Shown: positions 49,518 through 62,663 of the stretch, piece by piece
Numbering within the stretch: the first letter of the stretch is position 1
Layout of the letters: each line of letters opens with the position of its first letter
Assembly (NCBI RefSeq): GCF_011075055.1
Contig: NC_058137.1
Location: 744,001-808,000, forward strand
Direction of reading: 5' to 3'
Source of the DNA: Mangifera indica
Taxonomy: Eukaryota > Streptophyta > Magnoliopsida > Sapindales > Anacardiaceae
DNA length: 64,000 nucleotides
Position numbers and translations under genes: made by a program
The notes under the pieces: generated by a model
The model's input: the letters and a program-made list of their open reading frames with translations, nothing else
Databases searched by the model: none
Told to the model about the DNA's origin: nothing

Positions 49518-49761
49518 TGTTTTTAAAATTGTTCAACCCATTGTTTGAGAATTTATGTTCATTGTGGTCAAACTCCAGCAGAGTAAATGTAAATGTTAAC
49601 TGAGATACCATTGTAAGTTGTATCAAAGGGTGTAAATGAATTATTGAAGCCTATTCAAATAGTTTTTGACTCAAAATAGATTTGATTATTTTAAAGGAAA
49701 GCTCATGTTTGATTTCATTGAGCCCAATAGTGTTTGGCTCATGGCCGAGTCGAGCTCATCT

Positions 49762-50749
49762 TAGACCTGGCCACGGTTCATGAACCGACGGTTTCGGTTC
49801 GAAACCGCCGGTTCACGGTTTAAAAAAATAAAAACTCTGAACCGGAACTGTTACAGGACGGTTCGTAAATCGGTTTGGAATCAACAGTTCCAGTTAATGG
49901 CCCCAGTTCGAAACCGACATTAAACCATTGGTTCTAATTTATGATTCCAATTTATTTTTTAATTAATAATTATAATAATTAAGAATAAAAAATTAAAAAA
50001 ACACTTAGATTTAATTTTTCAGTTAAATTTTCTACGTATCCATTTGAGATTTAAAAGAATCAAAGTCTATGTGGTTCTATTTACTATTTTTCGAGAATGA
50101 ATAAAATAAATTATATAATTAATTATAAAAGATAATGAAAAAAATAATAGATAATAAATAAAATTAATTATAGAGATAAATTCTATAATTAATTATGAAA
50201 TTGTATAATAAAAAATAATAATAATTAAATTATATAAATTAAAATTAGAATTGATAAAAATAAAAAAGGAATTTAATTAAATTTGAGATAATTTAATTGA
50301 GAGAGTATTAAGAATTAAGAGAATGAGAATGAGAAATAAGAGATTTGAAAGATTGAATAATATTTATAAATAAAATTTTATATTAAATTTTTTTTTAAAA
50401 AAAGCCAAACTGCCACCGGTCCCTGCAAATGTTTTAGAAGCAGCCATATTTTAGATTTTGCAGGGGACCCGGTCCAGTAAATGATTAAAATATGGCAGTT
50501 CCTTGCAAGCATTTGCCGGTTCATGTAAAAAAAATATACCGGTTTATGAAATTTTGAACCGTTGGTTCATGAAACCGGACATGAACCGATGGTTCCATGG
50601 TTCGAAAATATTAAAATTGGAATCGAACCGTTAAAATCTGGTTTCGATTCTTGTTTATACCGGTTCCGGTTTTGACGGTTTCAGTTGTGATTTTGAATGG
50701 GTTGGTTTCGGTCCGGTTCACAGGTCAAACCAGCCCGTGGCCAGGACTA
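49762..50749. mobile_element. hAT-like non-autonomous element with 8-bp target duplication
   Basis: 988 bp with terminal inverted repeats TAGACCTGGCCACGG (left) and TAGTCCTGGCCACGG (complement of the right end), flanked by a perfect 8-bp duplication GCTCATCT (49754-49761, 50750-50757). The subterminal regions are full of CCGGTT/AACCGG motifs in both orientations (possible transposase-binding repeats); the centre is AT-rich. No transposase frame. Confidence 0.88.
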
Positions 50750-50757
50750 GCTCATCT

Positions 50758-52055
50758 TGATTGCCTTAAGATTCTTAAGCTCAAAATTAAACTCACAGTA
50801 TGGATGAAATTTTGATTTAAGCTAAAACTTAAAAACTAGATTAGCTTACCCGAACTGATTTAAAAAATTTATTTAAACATTTTAATGTTTAAATTATTAT
50901 ATTTAAGCCTCATAACTTTATAAATTTAAGAGTAATTACTCTTACATTCAAAATTAAAAAAATTAAATTTTTAAGTGTAATTTATAATTTAAAAACTTTA
51001 AAGGTTTATTGATATCTCGTTTGAATTGAAATAGGAGTTTACGAGCTCACCGAGTCAATCATTTTCACTAAAACCATAAATTTTGTATTCAAATATTTTC
51101 AAACCAAATCACACCAAAACAAAATAGCATTGAGCTTTACTCTTTTTGGTTTTACCATATTTTGGTTGCTTTTTTCTCAAGTCGGGATTGTACCTTTGAG
51201 GTATTGAAACGGTAAGATATCGATAACTAATTACATTTTAAATGTCTCCTCATCACCAACACCCTTGAAACCCTAAATCCTATTTTTTACTTGCCCGGAC
51301 CAATTTGCCCTCCTGAGTATTGGACCAGTTGAACTAATCAGTCCAATAAGATTTTAAAACATAGGCACCCACTAGGCGTTACTTATAGTATTTAATGATT
51401 AACGTTATAAATTCAATTTAAGAGTGAATCTTCACTATTAGATGTCACCAAATATCAGCCAAATAGGAAATACGATAATAAGAAGTTCAAACTTGGTCGG
51501 ATATAGGGATTAAATATATTACCTCGTAAGAACTTTCTGTTCAAGCAACACCTCAAATCCTACAAGAAAAAAGAATGCATAATTGATAGAGCACAGACCA
51601 ATTAATTTATGTAGCAAGTTTATTTACTTATGATAACTGCTATAGCATTTTACAGGATTCACATTATGGCATTGACCAAAGAATAACAATAAGAATCGCA
51701 ACTTGAAACTCTTGAAGAATTTTGACATAACTGTTTTTGAATGTTAAAAATTCCGCAGAAAAATAATGGCAGGAGCTTATCAATTTCCAATTGTCACAGT
51801 TCTTATACATCAGTCCTAAGTTCAAGCAAATAGCTCTCATAACAAAAATAGTTCATTTGTTGATCCATTTCATCCGAATCTAACTGACTGCTGCTGTAAT
51901 ATAGCAACGATATTGGAAATAGAATATGCTGCAGATTTAACAAATTTTACAGAACGGTAAGTCACAATACAACATCTACCGCTTTAGAAACAGGTTGTTT
52001 CTTGAGCATTAGGGTAGTTGAGCTTTCCACCTATGGATAACAAAGAGGACATGTG
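50758..52055. other. Intergenic DNA downstream of the BPP-type gene
   Basis: No gene supported; includes the 3' untranslated region of the BPP-type gene near 51960-52055. Confidence 0.4.
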
Positions 52056-54861
52056 TTACCTACCACGCTGGCTTGTTGGAGATGAGTTTCCTCTCTCACT
52101 TCCAAAATCGTTGCTGCATTCCATTTCAATATCATCTAAACAAGAGAAATTGTTGTTGACACTGGGTTCAGAGCTAGCATTGCTTCTTGTGGCAAGAGGT
52201 GAATCTGAAACACTCTTTGTGGAACCCGATCTCACACTATACATAGATGAAGCTGGAATGTTTGTCATTAGAGGCCGTAGATTACCTTGAATGCTTCTTC
52301 TTATATCCTTCATATGAAGAACAGCCAAAAAATGAGAAGGCATTTAGTAGTAGAATATATGCGGAATCAAATTAGACATATAGCTGAAAACAACACTAGA
52401 AGGAACCTGTTGAAATAAAGGTTATCTGAAATATAGATCAACAAAATATATATATTCATTGAGATCCAAATGATGTTTAGTTAAAAGCAAATTATGTACA
52501 TGATTATATTTATCCTATTAATTAATCCAAGCTAGCATTGGTTCAGTGATAGTTATGAGTAACGCTATAATGAAATCATACCATGTGTCGCAAAGCCATG
52601 TCAAGGGATTTCTTTGAGAGTGATCTTCCGAAGCCAGAGCTATCAAGAGATGAGGATGATTTCCCAGCAGAATTATTATGGCCAGAGCCTTTGTTGTCTT
52701 GCTTTGGTGGTACCAGTTTTCGCATGTTTACCACTCTTTCAACCATTTTGGTTCCCATTAGTATTGGATTCACATCATCACTACTACTAGCATTTGCTTT
52801 ACGCACAAAAGGAATGGAACTCCCACTACCACTTGAAGTCCTTACTCTTGAAGGAGAGCAAGACTGTTGTCTGCGTCTTCCGTTAGAATTGGCCTCCACA
52901 GAAGACAATTGGTTACTCTGTGTCCCTGGCCTGCCCCGAGAAGCTGAAGCTGGCCGCTCAGGCAATGATGTCTTTAGATTTGGTGGAGCGTCAAGTGAGA
53001 AACCAGGCATCTCAGAAGGTTTCCAAGGCCTAGATTTTACCGTTGGAGAAGTGCCACGTGATGGAACAGGATTTTTCGAAGTTGTAGAACCTGACTTTGA
53101 TACTGTAGAAGAACGAACAGGAGGAGCAGATACACTAGGTGCACTGGAAGGGGCTGACGGTCGACGAGTTGGTGTTGCAGATCTTGATGTTGATCTAGAA
53201 GTTGGAGTTGCCGATCTTGGTACTAGTTTAGGAGCTGCTGCAGTGGGCCTAGCAGTTGGTGTTGAAGAGCGTGCAGTAGATCTACTAGGAGTTGAGGATC
53301 TCACAGTAGGAGTTGAGGATCTCACTGCAGAAGCAACCGGTTTAGAGGAGGGCAAGGTGGCCCTTGAAGTAGGAGTTAAGGGTCTTGAAGGCTTAGCTGT
53401 TGTGGTTAAAGTTGGCTGCCTGGTTGGTGTTGCAGCTCTAGTGGCAGAAGTTCGACCACCAGATGATGACGGCCTCCTGTTGGCAATACCAGAAGAGTTT
53501 AGTCTAGACGGCACAGTTGGATCCTTGGATGCTACAGCACTTCTTGAAGCAGGTTCTTCCTGAAGATTAGGTAACTGCAACACCAAGGCAATATGAATTA
53601 ACAAATTATGACAAATGGAAAACTACAATTTTCTACTCATGTACAAGAAAATGACAACCCCATAGACCACCAGAACTTGATAAGTATAAAAATCTCAATA
53701 AATATGTAACCATAATCAGATACAGAGGCTGATCAAACAACTTTAAAACAGTGGAGGAGAAGATGGACACGCCGATAGCAATAATTAAAAAAACTTGAAA
53801 GCAAACAGTACATAAAGTAAAAGTTCTTACCCTTGTTTTCAAAGCAGTTGGACGAGCATTAGACATTCCAATTTGACGCATTTTTGTTTTCTGTGATTCC
53901 ATCGTCTCCAAAGAAGGAAACAGTGGAGTACCAGGTGGTGTAAGAAGCCTGAATGAAAATAAATTTAGCATTAGCATCAAGCTGAAAGGGCAATCCTTGC
54001 CAGAAACTATCGTGTAAATACAATATTAAGACAGCCCTTTATAATCACAAAAATGTCAAACCCACCTATGTGCATGTATCAACATTCAATTTTTCACCAA
54101 AAAATAAAATCTACACAGAACCAGCTTCATTCATTCTTGCCTAAACTTGAATCGACATTTAAAAAAAAATATTCCATGCAAAATTTAGAATTACAGTCTA
54201 ATCGTAGGTGAAGAAACTCGCACGCTTGCAGTTGCACCATTAGATACATCACGTTCATTTCTAGTATATGAACTTTCTGTCTAAAATTTAGCAACATATA
54301 CTTTCAAAATAAGCAAATCACAGTGACAATTAAGTGCAGCAAAAGAGACTGAATGGATAAGTGACTTGATCCGCGAAAGATTTCTCTTTCAAAGAAAGAC
54401 TTCATTTTTTTTTTTCCCACCTAAAATTGCAATGTTTTTTATCAATCATATGCTATTCAACACATACTTGAACGAACCAATATTTATAGAAAGATTACCA
54501 ATCATAATCAGATTTATCATTCTCCGAATTCAAAAAATTATCAGCAGCTGTCTTCCGAGTCGGAACAGACGACAAAATCTTCGATATAGGAGATCCTCCA
54601 TTATTAGGAGCTGTTTAGGCCATCGTCAATGAATCAATCAGGTAGTATAAACAAACATTTCATCATATACTAAAAGTGCGATGATCTTTAAAAGTCAACA
54701 TCTAAACAAGGAAGAGAAAACGACACCGTACCTAGAGGAGTACTGTTACTGTTGACATCTTCAGAGCTGTGAACAAGAAGATTAAGATTACTCTTCTCCT
54801 TCTCGCGCCTCCTCATTTCAAGAAACAAGGCCAGCTCTTCGTCTCTTTCTTTCATCACCAT
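52056..54861 (-). CDS. Basic proline-rich protein, BPP family (microtubule-associated)
   Basis: Five exons join in frame: 54861-54732, 54610-54499, 53948-53831, 53574-52582, 52307-52056; 534 residues. The N-terminus has the charged helix RDEELALFLEMRRREKE, then SSVPTRKTAADNFLNSE and DWLLTPPGTPLFPSLE, the family signature. The long exon 4 is very rich in S, T, P and R with many RSSTPT / SATPT repeats, then RPWKPSEMPGFSLDAPPNL and a conserved block MVERVVNMRKLVPPKQ. The tail ends SSPTSQRGR. Members of the Arabidopsis BPP group bind cortical microtubules and affect cell shape; basic S/T-P repeats are a usual microtubule-binding feature. The upstream stop before the ATG at 54861 supports the start. 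In Arabidopsis a member lies next to a clathrin light chain gene and another next to CPL2. Confidence 0.88.
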
Positions 54862-55375
54862 CTCGATTTTCTTCTTTATTTCTTCTTCCAGCTAAATCTT
54901 CTTCTAATCAAGCTTCTATTTTAAATTACCTTCAAATTCAAACATAAAGAAGACAAAACAAAAAGGCGCAGATCTAAAGCCAGAACGTAAGTGATGAAAA
55001 TGGAGAGAGCTGAAAAGACAAGTGGCAACTGAGGGAGTACCGGAGCAGTGAGATGAGTCGGAGGCCAGCAGGCTCGTGTTGCAGCGTCTGAGCCTTGTCA
55101 AGGTTCAGAATATTTATTTTTTCAGAACGACACCATGAACGCTCGGATTTTGAAACTTTGGCTGTGTAAAGTTTTTGAAAATGACTTGAAAAAAGTGCTT
55201 ATTCACGAAAATGCCATTATGTTTGTGCTAGATTTGAAAATGGCTTGAAAAACGTGCTTGTCTCCTACCTGCTTTGAAGGCCAGTTTGAATCTCAAACTG
55301 GGATCGATTTCTCGATATGCAAAGAGTTTAAAATTTTGGTGTCTAATTGGATGGATCCAATGATATTTTTAAAAA
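54862..55375. other. Upstream region of the BPP-type gene
   Basis: CT-rich leader sequence (on the minus strand GA-rich) for ~250 bases, then unique DNA up to the Mutator-like element. No convincing TATA box. Confidence 0.4.
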
Positions 55376-56376
55376 GGCCAACTAACTTATTCCCACCCAA
55401 AGTTTAGTATACATACAACTCATCCCTACTAACTTTTAAAAATTTAAATACCCATCCATTATTACTTTTGACTGTTACAATTAAGGGTAAAATCATTATT
55501 TAGTTAAAAATATTAAAAAATAATACGTTATCACATTTTTCTCTTTAAATTTAAAAACTAACAAATTTCCTCTTACCCAAGTTTTAAAAGTGATTATTTA
55601 ACCCCTAGGGTTTCTCTTTTACTTTTCTTCTCTGGTAAGCTTTCTCCAATGACAGTCGACCTTCTTCCTCTTTGTAGATGACCACTGATACTAGTTGCAA
55701 CTTTCTTTATCGTGAACAGCCACGAAAACCAACCGAAATGGTTGAATTTTTGTCCACATAGCTTCCTAAAATGACAATAAATTGTGACAAAGATCAGCGC
55801 GAAACTCTGATCTTTGACGTCCTTGGTCTTCAAGAAACTCAAATCAGCATTTCCCAAAGATAAAGATACTGAAGATTGATGTTTTGCCATGATCTTTGTC
55901 GTGATTCATCATCATTTCAGGAAGCTCTGTTCACAAATATTCAACCATTCTGATCAGATTTTTGATGGTTTTTGCATCAAAAAACCACCAGGGAGGGAGG
56001 AAAGATGCCATCGGAGAGGAATGCCAAGAAGAACAGTCATTGAAAAGATGAAATGAAGTTTTTGGGGTGCAAGTGCAATATTTCAAAGTTTGAGAGGGGC
56101 AACTTTCATTCTAAAAATATAAAACTCTAAAAACATACATGGTGGGGTGAAAGATTAATTTTTAAAATTAAGCTAAGATGGAAATAGTTAGTTTTTAAAG
56201 CTAAGAGAGAAAAAGAAAATTTTTTTCTTTGTTTAAATAAAAATCTCTAAATAACGATTTTACCGCTAATTGTAACAACTAAAACTAACAGATGAATGAG
56301 TATTTAGGTTTTTGAAAGTTAACAGAGGTAAATTTAAGTTTACACTAAACCTTGGGTGGGAATTAGTCATTCGGCC
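55376..56376. mobile_element. Non-autonomous Mutator-like element, family A, copy 8
   Basis: Left end GGCCAACTAACTTATTCCCA, right end TTGGGTGGGAATTAGTC-ATTCGGCC, with a perfect 9-bp duplication TTTTAAAAA (55367-55375, 56377-56385). The middle has GATCTTTG / CAAAGATCA foldback repeats. The 98-codon open frame at 55594-55890 is part of the element. Confidence 0.88.
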
Positions 56377-56385
56377 TTTTAAAAA

Positions 56386-58513
56386 ATAGGTCAAGTATCA
56401 AGTTCATTTTCCATAAAATAGCCAAATTTGATTATAGTTCCGATTCAAAATTAAAGCAAAATTATTTTCAAATTAAGTTTAAGTTTTAACTCATTGATTT
56501 TGAATTTGATCTTAAACCGAGCCAATAAACATGTACAAATAATGAGTTTTAACAAGTACAAACAAATCTATATATTATAATGTAATTGAATAATCTAATT
56601 ATTTATATCATCTTTATTTCAAATTATCCAAGTAAATAATGACACTTAATTTATTTATATATGTTAATAATCACTGTTTATACATAAAGTTGGGGTTAGA
56701 TTCAAATTGAACTAAATCCGAATATAGGCTACTTCAAGCTCAATTCAATTTATAATTGCTAATATGAGTTTGAAATCATTCAAATCGATTAAAAATATTA
56801 TAAAAGATCGTCGATAGAATGATGATATTACTAACAAAATAAATAATATTACTAATAAGATAAGTAATATTATTAACAGAATAAATAGTATTATTGAAAG
56901 AAGATTCAAATTATACATGTGCCAAGCTACCATGCTGAAGTTTAAACTTAAATCGAGTCAAATACTGTTGAGATATCAAGCTAAAACTCAAATTTGAACA
57001 CCATCAAATTTGACCCACAGGAGTTAAGAAGCCAACAGTCTCTATCACCTTTTTCAGATAATATTACCACCTTAATAGAAGCAAATTGTATTATCTTCAG
57101 GATTGGAACTGTACAACAACATGCATGTGCCTCTGCTCCAAGATTGTATCTCATAAAATCTATAACATGAACTAAAAAGCATATTATTAAGTAAATTAAA
57201 GTTCTACTAATAAAAATTATAGTCTTGTCATTTACAAAAGTGTAAATGTTCTATGTTTAAATCATTGTGTAGAATGAATGTGATGAAATGTGAAGTAGCC
57301 AGCACATGGGCATGCGGGTGTGTGCCACATCAGTGGGTCTAGAATTTTGGATGAATTGATGAATGGTCTTGTCAAGCATGTCTTATGCCGAAAAGCACAA
57401 TCAAAGATGGCTTGAAATTTTGCTATTATGGGGCCAAGCTCATCTCATACAAGCAAATCAACATGAAAACCCTTAGCTTTCAGGTAAAGATTTCTACTCG
57501 TTCAATGATAATTTAGCTAGGATTTCAATTTGGAATAGATTCGAACCAAATTTCTCAAACTCAAATTAAACTAGCCAAATTCAAATTAAAGATTAGAATT
57601 TTTTTTTTAATAAAACAAGTTAAACTCAAATTGAATCAATCATTCAAATTCAAGCTAATTTAAATTTTATTTGGAGTTAACTTAGAGCACATCTAACCCT
57701 AATTTTAGTATGACGATTTATCCTTGAATTGTCTCTCATCATATGATAGTTCAATGGATTGGGCTCTATTAAAACCAGCAGAGATTGCTTAACCAACAGA
57801 GGTTATATAGCCCAAATTAAACTTGGCCCATAAAACCGGCTGCTGAGTTCCATTTATCCGTAGGCAGCTCAAAAGAGAGCGAGTGACCATAAACCAGAAG
57901 GTCTAAATTGCAGCATTTAGGACATAGTTCACTAAAAATCTCAGAAACTACAATTGCAATTTCAGGAAATTTTGACAAATATTTAATGGGATATTTCAAC
58001 ATATATGCTGTGTCACCTCGCTCAAAAAAAAAACCTATCATGTCTTTTAACTTTGGTGATTACGAAAAATAAATGTAAACAAGTCAGATTTTTATTGGAC
58101 TCTTATGAGAATAATGTAATACATGAACCACCCAGAAGAACAATGAAGTTACATACAGAATCACCCTAATGCCGAACAGAAGTAATTCTCAGGAAGACAA
58201 TCGATATGAAGCATGTAACTTGGCTTACACAGGAGGAAGAATGGAGTACTTTCTAAGAATGAAAGATGATTTACATGTATTACCATAAGAGAAAAATTTG
58301 GGAGTAGAAATTTCAACAATATAAATTATTCCATGCCAGATGCAAACTAACTTCTACAAGGATTTCATTACCAAATGAATTGAAATTGGAAACCTGGCCT
58401 CTGTTCTAAAGTGATTTGCAAAGCTTGTAAACTAAAATGGCAAGTTTAAACAAGATTATAGGATATAGAGAATATACACTTAAATAAGTTTATTAGTGAC
58501 AAACAGTGGCCAA
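56386..58513. other. Intergenic DNA downstream of the Yippee-like gene
   Basis: No gene supported. AT-rich degenerate hAT-like repeats (about 56400-56930, 57490-57700), then unique DNA holding the Yippee-like 3' region. A block of ~60 bases just past the stop is the part also found at 11060-11120. Confidence 0.4.
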
Positions 58514-60260
58514 TCAGACAACATCTTCATCACTTCCACCAACTTGGCCTTCTGGACTGCCCAAATAATTGCTTCCATCAGGACCTAACACCTTAAATCT
58601 GCTCAAAATATTACAGGTTCAAAACATTGAGATGCTTAAATTCAACCAGAGGCAATATTGACTAAATACCTTTCAAGAATGTATTTTCCTTCTTTGTATT
58701 TCTGAGCCTTCTCTTGTGCAGTTTCCTGAAATCAGTAAGCAAAACTTCAGAATGAAAAGAAAAAAAATCTACCTCATGCTGAATGTGTCAGTAAAAAACT
58801 GAAACCTTGATTCAGCTCTTGATCAAGATCTTACATATTTCCACCCTACAATTGAGCCACAGCCAACACAGCAAATGTCAACAACAGTGTGCAATCCAGT
58901 CATCATCATTCGCTCTTCCTTCTCACCAACTGTGATGTTCACACTGTCGTACAAAGGAAAAGCACAATGTTACTTGAAGCATTTAAATGCACCACAAGAT
59001 CCGAAGTAATTTGATTGATCCAATTTCTTTGTGAGAAAAGGCAAAATAATTTCTTTGGTTCTTATGTATCAAGCTTTCAATTCATTCATTAGTAGGAATA
59101 AAACCATGCTTCTTTCACCTAGCATTGTGTCTTTGCAACTACCAGAGTTTCAACAAGGGGACTAAGAAAAAATATCCAGGAAATCGCTAACGAAGTTAAA
59201 CTGTTAGGCTTAACCTGCAGCAACTCTCAAATAAGAACCACAGATTACTAATTAAAGTACCATCCGAAACAAATAACCCTGTGCTTTCTCAGAAGCATTG
59301 AGCACCCAAATAGTTCAAACTCATAAGACACCTCCACTTACATAAGACACATCTAGACTAGTAAAAAACGATGCCTAAAGAACTATAATGCATTAGCAAT
59401 CACTGTTAATCTATCATACAAGAAACTTTTCATGATGTTAAATAGCTTAAATGTGATGAATATGGCAATAAAGGACCACTTACACCTTATCAAATAGATA
59501 AGCTTTTCCATGCCTGCAGTGGAAAGACTGGAACACGGGCAAAAACAGTGTTAGAACTTCCACTTCTCAGCACTCAGGCTGATAAACACAGGTTTCTCAA
59601 TGCTAAAAATCAATGTCAATACCATTCAAAGGTTATTAACATCTAAACAAAAACAAATAATCAATATGACATACAATTTAGTCATTACACAAGAAAATTA
59701 GATGGGAAGGCCTAAAGATACAGAGTAATATTATATGTACAAACAATAGATATTGACGAGTACAATCAAACAAACAATACACATCACATATTGACTCATC
59801 CATTTGTTTGCATCCGTTAGTATCACCTTTTATACGTATGGTATTACTCAATCACCTAATTACAAGGCATCAGTTTGCTTGTCTCTATTACAATCCAACC
59901 GGTTATACATGAAGTGTTACTGAAATTCATTTTTGTTTTATTCTATATTAAAATGATATCTGAATTTAAATTGACGAAAATACAGAACAAAAAGAAAATA
60001 TTTGCTACGAAACTTGAACATGATCAGAATGGATTTAATTTTCACGATTTGGAAATAAGGATAAAAACAATGCCCATATGAAACCCAACGCAATACAGCA
60101 ATTTGAATCAAACACAATCCAAAAGCAACATATATATCATCATAACATGGTGTCAATTAAAAACCTTAGAAATGATGTCCTCAGCGACACCGAGATGGAC
60201 ATGGCAGTGCTTACAGCTATAAATTCTTCCTTCAAGAGTAATAAAAAACAGTCTCCCCAT
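58514..60260 (-). CDS. Yippee-like zinc-binding protein
   Basis: Five exons join in frame: 60260-60165, 59527-59484, 58943-58835, 58725-58670, 58598-58514; 129 residues, the normal length. It starts [11 protein letters not shown] and has the two zinc-binding pairs, CKHC (exon 1) and CCVGCG (exon 3), plus [12 protein letters not shown], the signature of the Yippee/Mis18 fold, then [22 protein letters not shown] and a GSDEDVV tail. Yippee proteins are small, very conserved, nuclear/cytoplasmic adaptors; in other eukaryotes YPEL5 is part of a GID/CTLH ubiquitin-ligase assembly, and the plant role is little known. A MITE lies in intron 1. Its last exon and flanks have a duplicate at 10925-11122. 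Confidence 0.95.
59725..59860. mobile_element. Small MITE in intron 1 of the Yippee-like gene
   Basis: GAGTAATATTATATGTAC at the left is mirrored by ATACGTATGGTATTACTC at the right. ~135 bp, resembling the copy at 20735-20888. Confidence 0.55.
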
Positions 60261-60440
60261 GTCTACAAATCAATCAAGCACCCTGTAACCAACGAAACCC
60301 AGAAATTATATTGAAAAAATGCATTGAAAAAACAGATCGATTATGTATAATGATGGTTGAACAATGAAGATATGTAGACAAGTGTTGATTGTGAAGCGAA
60401 AGTAAAATTGATGAGACGTTGAGCAAACGGTTTTGTCTCT

Positions 60441-60448
60441 TTTTTATA
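60441..60448 (-). promoter_or_regulatory. TATA box of the Yippee-like gene
   Basis: TATAAAAA on the minus strand, ~180 bases before the start codon at 60260. Confidence 0.5.
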
Positions 60449-60815
60449 CTTCTCTGCATCGAATATTGATTGTGAGACTCGCAACTGGAGTCTAGGCCCC
60501 ATCAGGAATGACACTTGTCACCCCTTTTTTCTAGAATTATTCCGTCTAGGACAAATTCAAATGAAGCATTCGGAGTTTTAAGGACGAAAAAATTTATTTT
60601 TCTGCCATGTTCTCCAACTGTTATTAACTCTTGCCAGGTGGCATGCACCAGACTATTCGAATAAGGACGGTTCAAAAATTATCTGCACTGATTATCCATT
60701 CGGATTCAGACTATGATCGAAATGATTTATAATTATTGAAATACAACATTCATAATTTATACATCCCATTAACTGAATGGAGATGGAATTACTCTGATCC
60801 TGATAACACAAATGG

Positions 60816-61274
60816 TACGTTTGGTTAAAGGTTTTTAAGATTACTTTGGTTAAAGGTTTGTCAATAATAAAAGATTACAGTACTCTTCTATTACCAATGC
60901 TAATATGACAGGTAATATAGGTGGTAATCTGATTACCACCTTCACCTTAGGTATTTAAAGATTACTAGGGTAATCTTGAGTTTATTATAGAAAAATTATT
61001 ATTCATTAATTTTTTGAGATAAAAATAAATTTATTTTTAATTAATATGACAAATAATATAAAAAATATTTAAAAATAATTATATTTAAGGACATTTAAGT
61101 AAAATATTTTACTAGTAATCTTTTATTACCTTTAACCAAACACAATAATTATTTATACCTATCAAATTTTATCAAACATAGTAATCATTTATACCTAGTA
61201 ATCTTCTAAGTAATCTATCTTCAAGGTAATCTTTCTATTTTAGTAATCAAACATTACTCAAACCAAACGCCCCC
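60816..61274. mobile_element. MITE-like element with GTTTGGTT ends
   Basis: TACGTTTGGTTAAAGG at the left, and TACTCAAACCAAACGCCCCC at the right. Inside are repeated GGTAATCTTT / AAAGATTACC motifs in both orientations. No coding capacity; the family is not assigned (the ends resemble MITEs common in dicots). Confidence 0.6.
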
Positions 61275-61513
61275 AAAAAGCTTTCCTATTTGTGGGAAGT
61301 GGAGTCCGCGATAAAGCACAATGCACAAGAGCCCTAGTGTCTCGTAAGTGGGCAAGGTCCAACTCTTAAATGAACAAGAAGCCCGGGTGGCACTCGAATC
61401 ATGAACAGTTTGGTCTTAACCTACAATGGTCTTAGAAGAGATTGTTATAGAAATGAAAATCTCGTGCTTTGGGATGACAAATATACTCTATATTTTATTA
61501 TTATCATTATTTA

Positions 61514-61746
61514 GGGATATTAATTAAAATCGATAAAATTTTTTTTATATAAATCTTTTTAGGCAAACGTATAGTGATTTTACTTTTATAAGCAAATTTA
61601 CTTTTAATTCTAAAAATACCCTCTCTGACTTATTACATGATTTTCAACAACTTACGTGTACGTATCACAGTGTATGGGTGTGTAAAAGGTATGTAGAATG
61701 AGTATATAGTACATGGGTGTGTGCATAGTACGTGAGTGCGTAAAAA

Positions 61747-61786
<40 letters not shown>

Positions 61787-62220
61787 AATATTATATTATT
61801 ATATATAAATATAAATATATTTATATTTTGTAGGCACCCTACACTGTACGTTTTGTACTCACCCATACACCCTGTACACACCCTACACTTACAACATTAG
61901 TTAGTATTTATCATTCTCCTCATCTATACTATTTTTTTGTTATTATCTGTATTTGAAATCTAAAAAAAAAATTATCAGTTTTTAAATGTGTTTTTAATCC
62001 TTAGAATGTGAATTAATGATAGTTTGAATAAAAAATTATCAAATCTGTTAAGAAAATTTTAGGTAACCGAGTGTAACGTAAATTACTGAGAGTGACACAA
62101 TACGTCGAGAGAGGATATTTTTAAAATTAAAAGTAAATTTACCAATAAAAGTGAAATCACTATACATTTACTTAAAAAGGTTTACGCCGAAAATTTTTTG
62201 TCGATTTTAATTAATATCCC
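61514..62220. mobile_element. Non-autonomous Mutator-like foldback element, family B, copy 2
   Basis: 707 bp with terminal inverted repeats GGGATATTAATTAAAAT and its complement, ~100 bp arms, flanked by CATTATTTA / CATTATTTT (8 of 9; 61505-61513 and 62221-62229). As in copy 1, the core is GTGTG/GTACG-type repeats next to pure AT sequence. Non-coding. Confidence 0.85.
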
Positions 62221-62663
62221 CATTATTTTGCTTAATTTATTATATAATAAAATATTTTGATAATTATTTTATTATAAAAGATTACATAAAAATTAATATA
62301 AAAATTATCAAATTTACCATCGTTATTTAGGTGTTAAGGAATGGTTGAAAAGAGAAAAGAAATGGGAATGAGAAAATGGAAAATGAAAGAGAATGAGAAT
62401 GGAAAATGGAAAAGAAAAAGAAACGAGAATGGGACTAGGAAATGAGAATGGGATAGTAATTGGAATGGGAAAGGGAATTGAAATCAGAGCAGGAGTGCAC
62501 ATTAGACTAGCATATGACCATCTGATCAAGCGGCATACATGTTGTTGGTCCCACAAATGACGGTTCTGATTAAAAGGCCTTACTAGACCAGCTTGTTCCT
62601 CCTTGTATTAAATAAGAGATAACTATTCACAGGACTCACTAAAGCCATTATCAATACTTCAAA
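62221..62663. other. Upstream region of the 62664 gene
   Basis: A GGGAATGAGAATGG-rich purine stretch (~62340-62490) and then ~170 bases of unique sequence. No clear TATA box. Confidence 0.4.

Noticed and set aside
52583..53563. 326-codon open frame on the plus strand
   Set aside because: It is antisense to exon 4 of the BPP-type gene; the low-complexity S/T/P/R sequence keeps the opposite strand open. The minus-strand reading has conserved family motifs and proper splice sites.
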